Assembly (NCBI RefSeq): GCF_002440635.1
Contig: NZ_DJUW01000015.1
Coordinates: 124,001-188,000 of the forward strand
Reading direction: 5' to 3'
DNA length: 64,000 nt
Origin: Novosphingobium sp. UBA6272
Lineage (GTDB): Bacteria; Pseudomonadota; Alphaproteobacteria; Sphingomonadales; Sphingomonadaceae
Below the pieces are notes generated by a model. The model was not told the DNA's origin and did not search any database. It saw nothing but the letters and a program-made list of their open reading frames with translations. The position numbers and the translations under genes are program-made. Positions 1-7,782 of this stretch are shown piece after piece; position 1 is the stretch's first letter, and each line of letters opens with the position of its first letter.

Positions 1-49
1 CAATTTGCCACAGACCCAAGGGGCCGCTTGACGCTCGGCAGGGTACTCC

Positions 50-65
50 TTAATCGATCGGTTAA
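50..65. promoter_or_regulatory. palindromic operator upstream of thiolase cassette
   Basis: TTAATCGATCGGTTAA is a 16-bp near-perfect palindrome (14 of 16 positions symmetric) lying 28 bases before the thiolase ATG. A candidate -35 TTGACG at 28-33 would place the palindrome across the -10 region, as expected for a repressor site. Nearly the same word occurs at 34894-34909 before an aldehyde dehydrogenase. The TetR-family protein encoded at 3007-3639 in the same operon is the obvious candidate ligand-responsive repressor; that link is inference. Confidence 0.5.
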
Positions 66-93
66 ACGCTATCCAAGGAAGGAATCGCAAGCC

Positions 94-1266
94 ATGGCCA
101 CCGCCTATATCGTTGATGCCGTCAGAACCGCCGGTGGACGCCGCGGCGGGCGCCTGGCCGGGGTGCATCCGGTCGATCTGGCTGCCGCCACGCTCGATGC
201 GCTGGTGGCGCGGACCGGGGTAGACCCCAATGGCGTTGACGATGTTGTGATGGGGTGTGTCAGCCAGGGCGGCCAGCAGGCCGGCCAGGTCGGCCGCAAT
301 GCCGTGCTCGCTTCCAAGCTGCTGCCGCAGTCGACCCCGGCGGTTACGATCGACCGTCAGTGCGGCTCGTCGCAGCAGGCGATCCAGTTCGCTGCGCAAG
401 CGGTGATGAGCGGTACTCAGGACGTGGTCATTGCCGCCGGGATCGAAAGCATGACGCGTGTGCCGATGGGGTCCACCGCAATCTTCCACATGAAAGAAGG
501 CCTGGGGAACTACAAATCGCCGGGGCTTGAGGAAAAATATCCCGGCGTCAGCTGGTCACAGTTCATGGGCGCCGAGATGATCGTCAAGAAACACGGTTTC
601 ACGAAGGACCAGCTCGACCGGTTTGCACTGACCAGCCACCAGCGTGCCAAGGCCGCGACCGAAGCCGGAGCCTTCCAGGACGAGATCGTGCCGATCGAGA
701 TCGAAACCGCCGAAGGCAAGGAGTGGCACACCGTTGACGAAGGTATTCGTATGGATGCCACGCTGGAAGGCATCGCCGGGGTCAAGCTGCTGTCCGAAGG
801 CGGCGCGCTGACTGCAGCGACTTCCAGCCAGATCTGCGACGGCGCTTCGGCCGCGCTGGTTGTCAGCGAAGCAGCGCTGAAGCGCTACAACCTGACCCCG
901 CTGGCGCGGGTCCACACGCTGACCGTGACGGCGGGGGACCCGGTGATCATGCTGGAAGAGCCGCTGTTCGCAACCAACAAGGCCCTGGCCCGCGCCGGAC
1001 TTTCGATTGGCGACATCGACCTATACGAAGTGAACGAGGCCTTTGCCTCGGTGCCGATGGCCTGGCTCAAACATACCGGGGCCGATCCCGAGCGGCTCAA
1101 CGTCAATGGCGGGGCGATCGCGCTTGGCCATCCGCTGGGCGCCTCGGGGACCAAGCTGATGGCAACGCTGCTTCACGCGCTCAAGGCGCGCGGCGGCAAG
1201 TATGGTTTGCAGACAATGTGCGAAGGCGGCGGTGTCGCCAACGTCACGATTGTTGAGATGTGCTAA
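94..1266 (+). CDS. acetyl-CoA C-acyltransferase (thiolase)
   Basis: A 390-residue thiolase that cleaves 3-ketoacyl-CoA with CoA, the last step of beta-oxidation, or condenses acyl-CoAs in reverse. The nucleophilic cysteine lies in RQCGSSQQA (Cys90), the catalytic histidine in GGAIALGHPLGASG (about His346) and the second cysteine in MCEGGG (about Cys376), all in the family's usual places. The ATG at 94 is chosen because AAGGAAGGA (75-83) lies ten bases upstream; the open frame extends further upstream without a better site. It heads a run of SDR, crotonase and TetR genes on the same strand, so it probably belongs to a dedicated acyl-CoA or side-chain degradation pathway. The exact substrate cannot be read from sequence. 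Confidence 0.93.
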   Translation: MATAYIVDAVRTAGGRRGGRLAGVHPVDLAAATLDALVARTGVDPNGVDDVVMGCVSQGGQQAGQVGRNAVLASKLLPQSTPAVTIDRQCGSSQQAIQFAAQAVMSGTQDVVIAAGIESMTRVPMGSTAIFHMKEGLGNYKSPGLEEKYPGVSWSQFMGAEMIVKKHGFTKDQLDRFALTSHQRAKAATEAGAFQDEIVPIEIETAEGKEWHTVDEGIRMDATLEGIAGVKLLSEGGALTAATSSQICDGASAALVVSEAALKRYNLTPLARVHTLTVTAGDPVIMLEEPLFATNKALARAGLSIGDIDLYEVNEAFASVPMAWLKHTGADPERLNVNGGAIALGHPLGASGTKLMATLLHALKARGGKYGLQTMCEGGGVANVTIVEMC

Positions 1267-1287
1267 TTCCAAACGGAGAGATTTGAC

Positions 1288-2070
1288 ATGAAACTCGACA
1301 ACACTGTTGCCGCGGTCGTTACCGGCGGCGCGTCCGGCCTTGGTGCCGCCACTGCCCGGGCGCTGGCCGCTAAGGGCGTCAAGGTCGCGCTGTTCGATCT
1401 GCAGGAAGAAAAGGGCAAGGCCGTCGCCGCCGAAATCGGCGGGATTTTCTGTGAATGCAACGTCACTGACGATGCCTCGGTCGACGCCGCCTTTGTCAAG
1501 GCCCGCGAAGCCAACGGGCAGGAACGGATCCTGGTCAACTGCGCCGGCACCGGCAACGCGATCAAGACCGCCAGCCGCAGCAAGGAAGACGGCTCGATCA
1601 AGCACTTCCCGCTCGATGCGTTCAACTGGATCATCCAGATCAACCTGGTCGGCACCTTCCGCTGCATCGCCAAGTCGGCGGCCGGCATGCTGACGCTCGA
1701 TCCGATGGAAGACGGCGAGCGTGGCGCGATCGTCAACACCGCATCGGTCGCCGCCGAAGACGGCCAGATGGGCCAGGCCGCCTATTCGGCCTCGAAGGGC
1801 GGCGTGGTCGGCATGACTCTGCCGATCGCCCGCGATCTCGCCAGCGAAAGCATCCGCGTCAACACCATCCTGCCCGGCATCTTCGATACCCCGCTGCTGG
1901 CCGGCGCGCCGCAGCCGGTGCGCGATGCGCTGGGCGCGAGTGTGCTCAACCCCAAGCGTCTGGGCAGCCCGCCGGAATACGCCAATCTCGCCCTGTGCAT
2001 GATCGAGAATGGCTATTTCAACGGCGAGGACGTCCGCCTCGACGGCGGCATCCGCATGGCGCCGCGCTAA
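1288..2070 (+). CDS. SDR-family 3-hydroxyacyl-CoA dehydrogenase
   Basis: A 260-residue classical short-chain dehydrogenase. The NAD-binding glycine motif TGGASGLG is near residue 11, and the catalytic YSASK comes after an NTASVAAEDG strand. The overall sequence resembles the HSD10/type-2 3-hydroxyacyl-CoA dehydrogenase group, which oxidises 3-hydroxyacyl-CoA to 3-ketoacyl-CoA with NAD+. GGAGAG (about 1276-1281) is a good ribosome binding site. It sits 21 bases after the thiolase stop and before the crotonase gene, so the three together give hydratase, dehydrogenase and thiolase. Substrate chain length is unknown; a steroid or branched-acyl substrate is possible. Confidence 0.88.
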   Translation: MKLDNTVAAVVTGGASGLGAATARALAAKGVKVALFDLQEEKGKAVAAEIGGIFCECNVTDDASVDAAFVKAREANGQERILVNCAGTGNAIKTASRSKEDGSIKHFPLDAFNWIIQINLVGTFRCIAKSAAGMLTLDPMEDGERGAIVNTASVAAEDGQMGQAAYSASKGGVVGMTLPIARDLASESIRVNTILPGIFDTPLLAGAPQPVRDALGASVLNPKRLGSPPEYANLALCMIENGYFNGEDVRLDGGIRMAPR

Positions 2071-2137
2071 GCACAAAAATCGGGCAGGGAGCGTCCGCAG
2101 AGGCGCTCCTGCCTCCTTTTTCCGGGAGAGAGACGGC

Positions 2138-3010
2138 ATGGGCTATTCGCAGATCGACCTTCACATCGGCGAAGGGATTGCCACGCTGACGCTCAACCGG
2201 CCGGAGAAGATGAACGCCTTCACCGGCACGATGATGAACGAGATCATCGATGCAATGGACCGCACCGATGCCGATGACTCGGTCCGCGCGGTGATCTTTA
2301 CCGGGGCGGGTGAACGCGCGTTCTGCGCCGGGGCGGACCTTACCCCGCAAGACGGCCGCGCGGTCTTTTCCAGCGGAGAACCGGTGTCGGACCTGTCCGA
2401 TCCGCGGGTCCGCGATGGCGGCGGGCTGCTGACGCTGCGACTTTACCAGTCGAAGAAACCGCTGATTTCGGCCTGCAACGGCGCGGCTGTCGGCGTGGGC
2501 GTAACCATGCAGCTGCCGATGGATATGCGGCTCGCCAGCGACAACGCCCGCTACGGCTTTGTTTTCGCCCGCCGCGGGATCGTGCCGGAAGCCTGCAGCA
2601 GCTGGTTCCTGCCCAAGATCGTCGGGATCAACCAGGCGCTCGAATGGTGCATGACCGGACGGATCTTCGGAGCGGAGGAAGCACTGAAGGCGGGACTGGT
2701 CCGCTCGGTCCATCCGCAGGGCGAACTGATCGACGCCGCGCGCGGCCTGGCCCGCGAAATTGCCGAGAATACCTCGGCGGTTTCGGTGGCGATGACCCGG
2801 GCGATGTTATGGCGGGTGCCCTCGGGCGATCATCCGATGGCGGCGCACAAGGTTGACAGCCGGGCGATCTATCGCCTCTCCAAGGGAGCGGACGCGAAGG
2901 AAGGTGTGCAAAGCTTCCTCGAAAAGCGCCCACCAGCCTTTCCGCTACGGGTTTCAGAAGATATGCCTGACTTTTACCCATGGTGGGGAGGGGAGCCACC
3001 TTACGAATGA
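2138..3010 (+). CDS. enoyl-CoA hydratase/isomerase (crotonase) family protein
   Basis: A 290-residue crotonase-fold protein. Its oxyanion-hole segments AFCAGADL and ACNGAAVGVGVTM are present, and a glutamate sits in GIVPEACSS where crotonases carry a catalytic acid. It is expected to hydrate trans-2-enoyl-CoA in the same pathway as the two preceding genes. The start at 2138 is preceded by GGGAGAGA and followed by a sequence matching the usual crotonase N-terminus (NRPEKMNAFT); the reading frame is open upstream to 2009, but that part reads as non-family sequence. Its TGA overlaps the ATG of the TetR gene (ATGA). Isomerase or hydrolase activity within the superfamily cannot be excluded. Confidence 0.88.
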   Translation: MGYSQIDLHIGEGIATLTLNRPEKMNAFTGTMMNEIIDAMDRTDADDSVRAVIFTGAGERAFCAGADLTPQDGRAVFSSGEPVSDLSDPRVRDGGGLLTLRLYQSKKPLISACNGAAVGVGVTMQLPMDMRLASDNARYGFVFARRGIVPEACSSWFLPKIVGINQALEWCMTGRIFGAEEALKAGLVRSVHPQGELIDAARGLAREIAENTSAVSVAMTRAMLWRVPSGDHPMAAHKVDSRAIYRLSKGADAKEGVQSFLEKRPPAFPLRVSEDMPDFYPWWGGEPPYE

Positions 3011-3639
3011 GCGAAGCCGCCAAGCAGATCGAGGGGGAAGTCCCTGGCGCACGGGATCTGCTGTTGCAGACCGCATCGGACATCATGCGCGAAGGCGATA
3101 TCGTCGATATCTCGCTGTCCGAGCTGTCGCTGCGGTCGGGCCTCAACTCGGCGCTGGTCAAGTACTACTTTGGCAACAAGGCCGGGCTGCTCAAGGCCCT
3201 GCTTGATCGCGACATGGCCGGGATCGTCCATTCGGTCGATGCGCTGCTGTCCAAGGAATGGGACCCGGAAGCGCGGCTGCGGCACCATATCGGCAAGATG
3301 GTCGAAACCTATTACCAGACGCCGTACCTCAACCGGCTGCTGATGCGGCTGGTGCGCGAGAGTGATCCTGATGAAGCGCACCGCATCGCCGATTCCTATC
3401 TCACCCCGCTCAGCCGCGCCTATGACAAGCTGATCGCAGACGGCATCAAGCAGGGTGTGTTCCGCAATCTCGATCCGCAGATGTTCTATTTTACTGCCAC
3501 CGGAGCCTGCGACCGGTTCTTTTCCTCGCGGCTGGTGCTCAAGCATTGCTATGACACCGACAGCATGACCGAGGAACTGCGCGATCGCTACCGCGAACAT
3601 TGCATCGACTTCATCATGGCGGGCATTCTCGCCCGCTAA
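3007..3639 (+). CDS. TetR/AcrR-family transcriptional regulator
   Basis: A 210-residue regulator with an N-terminal helix-turn-helix (about residues 15-60, containing LSLRSGLNSALVKYYFGNKAGLL, where YYFGNK is the family's recognition helix) and a helical ligand-binding C-terminal half. The ATG at 3007 overlaps the crotonase stop, so it is translationally coupled to the beta-oxidation genes. An acyl-CoA or related intermediate is the natural guess for its effector. The candidate operators are the palindromes at 50-65 and 34894-34909 (inference). Its stop overlaps the next ATG (TAATG). Confidence 0.9.
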   Translation: MSEAAKQIEGEVPGARDLLLQTASDIMREGDIVDISLSELSLRSGLNSALVKYYFGNKAGLLKALLDRDMAGIVHSVDALLSKEWDPEARLRHHIGKMVETYYQTPYLNRLLMRLVRESDPDEAHRIADSYLTPLSRAYDKLIADGIKQGVFRNLDPQMFYFTATGACDRFFSSRLVLKHCYDTDSMTEELRDRYREHCIDFIMAGILAR

Positions 3640-4508
3640 TGGCTGGCCTCTGGCATATCGGCGTGATCGGCGGTTCGGGCCTCGCGGCCGGGATCGGGAT
3701 CGAGCATGCGCAGGAAATCGAGGTCGCCAGCCCGTGGGGCCTGCCTTCCGGTGCGGTGACGACCGGCACGCTGGAAGGCGTGCGCTTCACCTTCCTGCCG
3801 CGTCACGGCCTGGGTCACACGATTTCGCCGGCTGCGGTCAATTACCGCGCCAATATCGATGTGCTGAAGCGCTGCGGGGTGACCGATCTGGTCGCACTGT
3901 CTGCGATCGGTTCGCTCAATCCGGCAATGGCACCGGGCCATTTCGTCGCTGTTGACCAGTTCATCGATCGGACCACTTCGCGCGAGAGCAGCTTCTTCGG
4001 CCCCGGCCTGGTCGCCCATGTCAGCATGGCCGATCCGGTCTGTTCGCGCTTGCAGGCTGGCCTGATTGCTGCCGCGAAGAAGCAGGGCGCGACGGTGCAC
4101 CAGGGCGGCTGCTATGTCGCAATCGAGGGGCCGCAATTCTCGACCCGCGCCGAAAGCCGGTTGTACCAGTCATGGGGTGCCGCCGTGATCGGGATGACCG
4201 CCATGCCCGAGGCCCGCCTCGCCCGTGAAGCCGAACTGCCATATGGTCTGCTCGGCATGGTCACCGATTACGACAGCTGGCGGGAGAGCGAGGCAGGGGT
4301 CGATGCTGCCGATGTGCTGCAGGTGATGGCGCGTACTATCGGGACAGCACGCGAAGTGCTCCGGACTTTTGCCCGGCAACTCCCCAAAAGTCGGAGCGCG
4401 AGCCCGATCGATCGGGCGCTTGACCATGCGGTCATGACCGCCCCGGATCACCGCGATCCGGCCTTGGTCGCGCGGCTCCAGGCGGTGGCGGGAAGGGTGC
4501 TGGGATGA
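3639..4508 (+). CDS. mtnP: S-methyl-5'-thioadenosine phosphorylase
   Basis: A 289-residue member of the PNP/UDP phosphorylase family, MTAP branch. It phosphorolyses 5'-methylthioadenosine to adenine and methylthioribose-1-phosphate in methionine salvage. Visible marks are the N-terminal IGVIGGSGL phosphate loop, LPRHGLGH, VAIEGPQFSTRAES and IGMTAMPEARLAREAE, the typical purine-base region, with TDYDSW near the C-terminus. The ATG overlaps the TetR stop by one base and the TGA overlaps maiA by four, so it is in the same transcript, although its function is unrelated to its neighbours. A 6-oxopurine nucleoside phosphorylase is the main alternative within the family. Confidence 0.85.
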   Translation: MAGLWHIGVIGGSGLAAGIGIEHAQEIEVASPWGLPSGAVTTGTLEGVRFTFLPRHGLGHTISPAAVNYRANIDVLKRCGVTDLVALSAIGSLNPAMAPGHFVAVDQFIDRTTSRESSFFGPGLVAHVSMADPVCSRLQAGLIAAAKKQGATVHQGGCYVAIEGPQFSTRAESRLYQSWGAAVIGMTAMPEARLAREAELPYGLLGMVTDYDSWRESEAGVDAADVLQVMARTIGTAREVLRTFARQLPKSRSASPIDRALDHAVMTAPDHRDPALVARLQAVAGRVLG

Positions 4509-5134
4509 GCGAGGTCGTGCTCTACGATTACTGGCGATCGTCCGCTGCGTACCGGGTGCGGATCGCGCTCAACCTTAAAGGCGTCGCCTATCTCGCGGTA
4601 ACGGTTGATCTGGCCGGCGGCGACCAGTTGACTGCCGACTATCATGCCAAGAACCCGCTGGGCCTGATCCCGCTGCTGGAAATCGATGGGCACCGCCTGA
4701 GCCAGAGCCTGGCGATCATCGACTATCTCGACGCCAAGTACCCAGAGCCCGCGCTGGTTTCCGCCGATCCGGCGGAGCGGTCTGTTACCCTGGCGCAGGC
4801 GCTGACTATTGCTGCCGAGGTCCACCCGTTGCAGAACCTGCGGGTGCTAAAATACCTGCGCGGCCCGATGGGGCAGAGTGACGAGGCGGTCGCCGCCTTT
4901 GTCCGCAACTGGCAGGGGATCGGGCTGGCCGCGCTGGAACTGCAGGCGCCGGAAAGCGGCTTCTTTGGAGGCACCACGCCCAACCTGACCGATGTCTGCC
5001 TGGTGCCACAGATGTACGGGGCGCGACGCTTCGAATTGCCGCTGGAAGCCTTGCCCCGGCTGGTGCGGATCGATGCGGCGCTGCGCGAATTGCCGGCCTT
5101 TGCCGCCGCTGCGCCCGAAGCGGTGAAGCCATGA
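4505..5134 (+). CDS. maiA: maleylacetoacetate isomerase
   Basis: A 209-residue zeta-class glutathione S-transferase that isomerises maleylacetoacetate to fumarylacetoacetate in tyrosine/homogentisate breakdown. The N-terminal motif SSAAYRVRIALNLKG carries the catalytic serine and arginine of the zeta class, followed by NPLGLIPLLEIDG and the glutathione-binding SQSLAIIDYLD. The ATG overlaps the mtnP stop. The next enzyme of the pathway, fumarylacetoacetase, lies at 5655, separated by a MarR regulator. Homogentisate dioxygenase is not in the window. Confidence 0.93.
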   Translation: MSEVVLYDYWRSSAAYRVRIALNLKGVAYLAVTVDLAGGDQLTADYHAKNPLGLIPLLEIDGHRLSQSLAIIDYLDAKYPEPALVSADPAERSVTLAQALTIAAEVHPLQNLRVLKYLRGPMGQSDEAVAAFVRNWQGIGLAALELQAPESGFFGGTTPNLTDVCLVPQMYGARRFELPLEALPRLVRIDAALRELPAFAAAAPEAVKP

Positions 5135-5173
5135 CCTTTGTCATTGCGCCGCGCCGCGCTTGCCCTTAGCGAA

Positions 5174-5193
5174 TTGGTTGCAACAGGAACCAA
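5174..5193. promoter_or_regulatory. inverted-repeat operator before marR
   Basis: TTGGTT-N8-AACCAA is a perfect 6-bp inverted repeat directly before the marR start codon; the smaller palindrome GTTGCAAC (5178-5184 region) lies inside it. The ribosome binding site AGGA falls within the spacer, so bound regulator would block transcription or translation initiation of marR and fahA. Autoregulation by the MarR protein is inferred from position and symmetry. Confidence 0.45.
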
Positions 5194-5199
5194 CTCGCC

Positions 5200-5658
5200 A
5201 TGCCTGATCCGACCCGCCTTGCCGATTTTGTTCCCTATCTGATGTCGGTCACAACCAATGCGGTCAGCGATCTGATCGCGGACGAGTATCGCTCTACATA
5301 CGGACTGAAGATTCCGGAATGGCGGGTGATGGCGGTGCTCGGTGATTCGGGTGCTCATACCCAGCGCGAACTGGTCCACGCGACCCGGATGGACAAAGTG
5401 GCGGTCAATCGGGCCTGCAAGGTGCTGGAGGAACGCAGTCTGGTCCGGCGCAGCCCCAACGCCCAGGATGGGCGTTCGCACCATCTTGAGCTGACCGCAT
5501 CGGGCAAGACCATGCACGGCAAGATCATGCCCCATGCGCTGGAGATTGAGCAGCGCCTGCTGACGCCGCTTAACGCCGAGGAACGCGTGCAATTCGTTTC
5601 GTTGCTGCACCGTATCAACGCCAGTGCCGAGGCTCTCGAAGAAGGAAAAACGAAGTGA
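5200..5658 (+). CDS. MarR-family transcriptional regulator
   Basis: A 152-residue winged-helix regulator. The DNA-binding region runs from about residue 40 (EWRVMAVLG) through the recognition helix (RMDKVAVNRACKVLEE) to the wing with the conserved NAQDGRSHH turn. It sits between the two last enzymes of homogentisate catabolism and its stop overlaps the fahA GTG start (GTGA), so it most likely controls that pathway in response to an aromatic acid. A palindrome occupies its own leader at 5174-5193. The ligand is not known from sequence. Confidence 0.9.
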   Translation: MPDPTRLADFVPYLMSVTTNAVSDLIADEYRSTYGLKIPEWRVMAVLGDSGAHTQRELVHATRMDKVAVNRACKVLEERSLVRRSPNAQDGRSHHLELTASGKTMHGKIMPHALEIEQRLLTPLNAEERVQFVSLLHRINASAEALEEGKTK

Positions 5659-6668
5659 AGCTTGCCTCTTTACCGCAGGGCCGTGACGGTTGCCTGGTTG
5701 TCGTTTCCAACGATCTTGCCTGGTATGCTGCGGCCGACCACCTGGTCCCGACCCTGCAGGCCGCGCTCGACGATTGGGACCGTTACGAGCCGTCGCTGCG
5801 CACGCTATCGACCGAACTCGAATATGGTTCGATCCCGCGCGAACGGTTTCACGAGCGGCGGGTGACTGCGCCCTTGCCCCGCGCTTTCCAGTGGGCCGAT
5901 GGCAGCGCCTACGTCAATCACGTCGAGCTGGTCCGCAAGGCGCGCGGGGCCGAGCTGCCCGACAGTTTCTGGCACGATCCGCTGATGTACCAGGGCGGGA
6001 GCGACGATCTGCGCGGCCCGCGTGAGCCGATCACGCTCGCCGACGAAGCCTGGGGCTGCGACATGGAAGCGGAAATCTGCGTGGTGACCGGCGATGTCCC
6101 GCAAGGCGTTTCGGCGGAGGCCGCGCTCGATCACATCCGTCTGGTCGGCCTGGTCAACGACGTATCCTTGCGCAACCTGATCCCCGGCGAACTGGCCAAG
6201 GGCTTCGGCTTCGTCCAGTCAAAGCCCGCCAGCCACTTTTCGCCGGTGTTTGTAACCCCCGATGCGCTGGGCGATGCCTGGCGCGGTGGGCGGCTAAACC
6301 GGGTGCTCGCGGTAGATCTCAATGGGCAGCCGTTCGGCCGGGCCGAAGCGGGCGAGGAATGTACTTTCGATTTCGGCACGCTGATTGCGCACCTGGCCAA
6401 GACACGCCGGATCGGCGCGGGATCGATCATCGGATCGGGAACGGTTTCGAACCGCGACCCGGATGGATCGCCGGGCCGTCCGTGCGGCCAGGGCGGACGC
6501 GGCTATTCCTGCATCGCCGAGCAGCGGATGGTCGAAACCATCGCCACGGGTGAGGCGAAGACCCCGTTCCTGCGCTATGGCGATACGGTGCGGATCGAGA
6601 TGAAGGACGATGCCGGGCACACGATCTTCGGCGCAATCGAGCAGGTGGTTGCGCCTCCCAACGCCTGA
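5655..6668 (+). CDS. fahA: fumarylacetoacetase/fumarylacetoacetate hydrolase family protein
   Basis: A 337-residue FAH-fold hydrolase that would split fumarylacetoacetate into fumarate and acetoacetate, ending tyrosine degradation. Metal-binding acidic residues are seen around DMEAEICVVTGD, and the C-terminal FAH core contains IGAGSIIGSGTVSN and the glycine-rich CGQGGRGYSC. The GTG start overlaps the marR stop and has GAAGGA (5641-5646) in front. Its position beside maiA supports the substrate. It ends at a strong bidirectional terminator shared with the converging pilus genes. Confidence 0.88.
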   Translation: MKLASLPQGRDGCLVVVSNDLAWYAAADHLVPTLQAALDDWDRYEPSLRTLSTELEYGSIPRERFHERRVTAPLPRAFQWADGSAYVNHVELVRKARGAELPDSFWHDPLMYQGGSDDLRGPREPITLADEAWGCDMEAEICVVTGDVPQGVSAEAALDHIRLVGLVNDVSLRNLIPGELAKGFGFVQSKPASHFSPVFVTPDALGDAWRGGRLNRVLAVDLNGQPFGRAEAGEECTFDFGTLIAHLAKTRRIGAGSIIGSGTVSNRDPDGSPGRPCGQGGRGYSCIAEQRMVETIATGEAKTPFLRYGDTVRIEMKDDAGHTIFGAIEQVVAPPNA

Positions 6669-6690
6669 TCCGGCTAGGCCGCAAATGAAA

Positions 6691-6724
6691 AAGGCCGGAG
6701 CGGCAATCGTGCTCCGGCCTTTTC
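6691..6724. terminator. bidirectional rho-independent terminator
   Basis: The 11-bp perfect stem AAGGCCGGAGC / GCTCCGGCCTT has a 9-base loop. A run of A precedes it and a run of T follows, so it can stop the plus-strand fahA operon and the minus-strand tadC transcript that converge here. Confidence 0.85.
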
Positions 6725-6748
6725 TGTGTCCGGCGGTTGGGTTGGACC

Positions 6749-7762
6749 TTACTTCGGACCGCCCGGTTTCGACGCGAAGGCATCCGCGATCGAGCAGGCC
6801 GCAGGGCCAAGGATCACGACGAACAGCACCGGCAGAATGAACAGGATCAGCGGCACGGTCATGATCGCGGGCAGACGCGCGGCCTTTTCTTCGGCACGCA
6901 TCATGCGCTCGTTGCGGAATTCGGCGGAGAGCACGCGCAGCGCCGAGGCCAGTGGCGTACCATAGCGTTCGGTCTGAACCATGGTGGTGGTCACGCCCTT
7001 CACCGCTTCCAGATTGACGCGGTACGCCAGGTTTTCAAACGCCATACGGCGTTCGCCGAGGAAGGCCAGTTCGATGGCGGTCAGGGCGAATTCGTCGCCC
7101 AGTTCCGGATAGGCCCGGCCCAGTTCGCGGGCGACGCGGTTGAACGCGGCGTCGACCGTAAGGCCGGCTTCGGCGCAGATCACCAGCAAGTCGAGCGCGT
7201 CGGGCAAGCCCTTGCGGATCGCATCGGTACGCTTGGAGATCAGGTTGGCGATATAGATTTCCGGGGCCTTGTAGCCAAAGCCGACCATGGCGGCGAAGGC
7301 CATCAGCTTCTTCATTCCGCCCCAGGTCGGGAAGTAGTTGATGCCATAGATCATGAAGGCGGCAAGCCCGCCCAGCACGATCGGCAGGACCATGCGGGCA
7401 AAGACCACTACGACGGCGAGTTCCTTGCGACGGATCCCGGCCTGGGCAAGCTTCTGGATGATGATTTCGAGCTGGCTCTGCTGAAGGACCTTCAGCGAGC
7501 TCAGCGTTTCCTTCATCTTGTCAGTGGTTTCGCTTTTGCGAACCAGGCTGGCACGCTTCTTCGCGCTCTGGGTAACAATCCCGGCCTTGAGCTGTTCGCG
7601 CCGATCGGTGAGCGCCTTGACGCGCTTTTGCATCGGGTCGCGGATCGTGATCGCAGTGTAGATTGCGAAAAGCACGGCAACTGCAGCAAGACCGGCCAGG
7701 ATCGATCCGATCCAGAGGACGTCGAAGCCGAGGAGCGTGGGTCCGGGCGGGGTGTTGAACAT
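6749..7762 (-). CDS. tadC: Tad pilus inner-membrane platform protein TadC
   Basis: A 337-residue type II secretion F-domain protein. There is an N-terminal transmembrane segment (about residues 13-35), a cytoplasmic linker, two further hydrophobic helices (about 120-160), the central F-domain helices with KGLPDALDLLVICAEAGLTVDAAF, and a C-terminal membrane helix (ILFILPVLFVVILGPA). It would form, with TadB, the inner-membrane base on which the Flp pilus is assembled. It is the last gene of the minus-strand cluster and lies 20 bases after tadB. Confidence 0.9.
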   Translation of the reverse strand: MFNTPPGPTLLGFDVLWIGSILAGLAAVAVLFAIYTAITIRDPMQKRVKALTDRREQLKAGIVTQSAKKRASLVRKSETTDKMKETLSSLKVLQQSQLEIIIQKLAQAGIRRKELAVVVVFARMVLPIVLGGLAAFMIYGINYFPTWGGMKKLMAFAAMVGFGYKAPEIYIANLISKRTDAIRKGLPDALDLLVICAEAGLTVDAAFNRVARELGRAYPELGDEFALTAIELAFLGERRMAFENLAYRVNLEAVKGVTTTMVQTERYGTPLASALRVLSAEFRNERMMRAEEKAARLPAIMTVPLILFILPVLFVVILGPAACSIADAFASKPGGPK

Positions 7763-7782
7763 GATCGCTTACTTTCCCTCGC

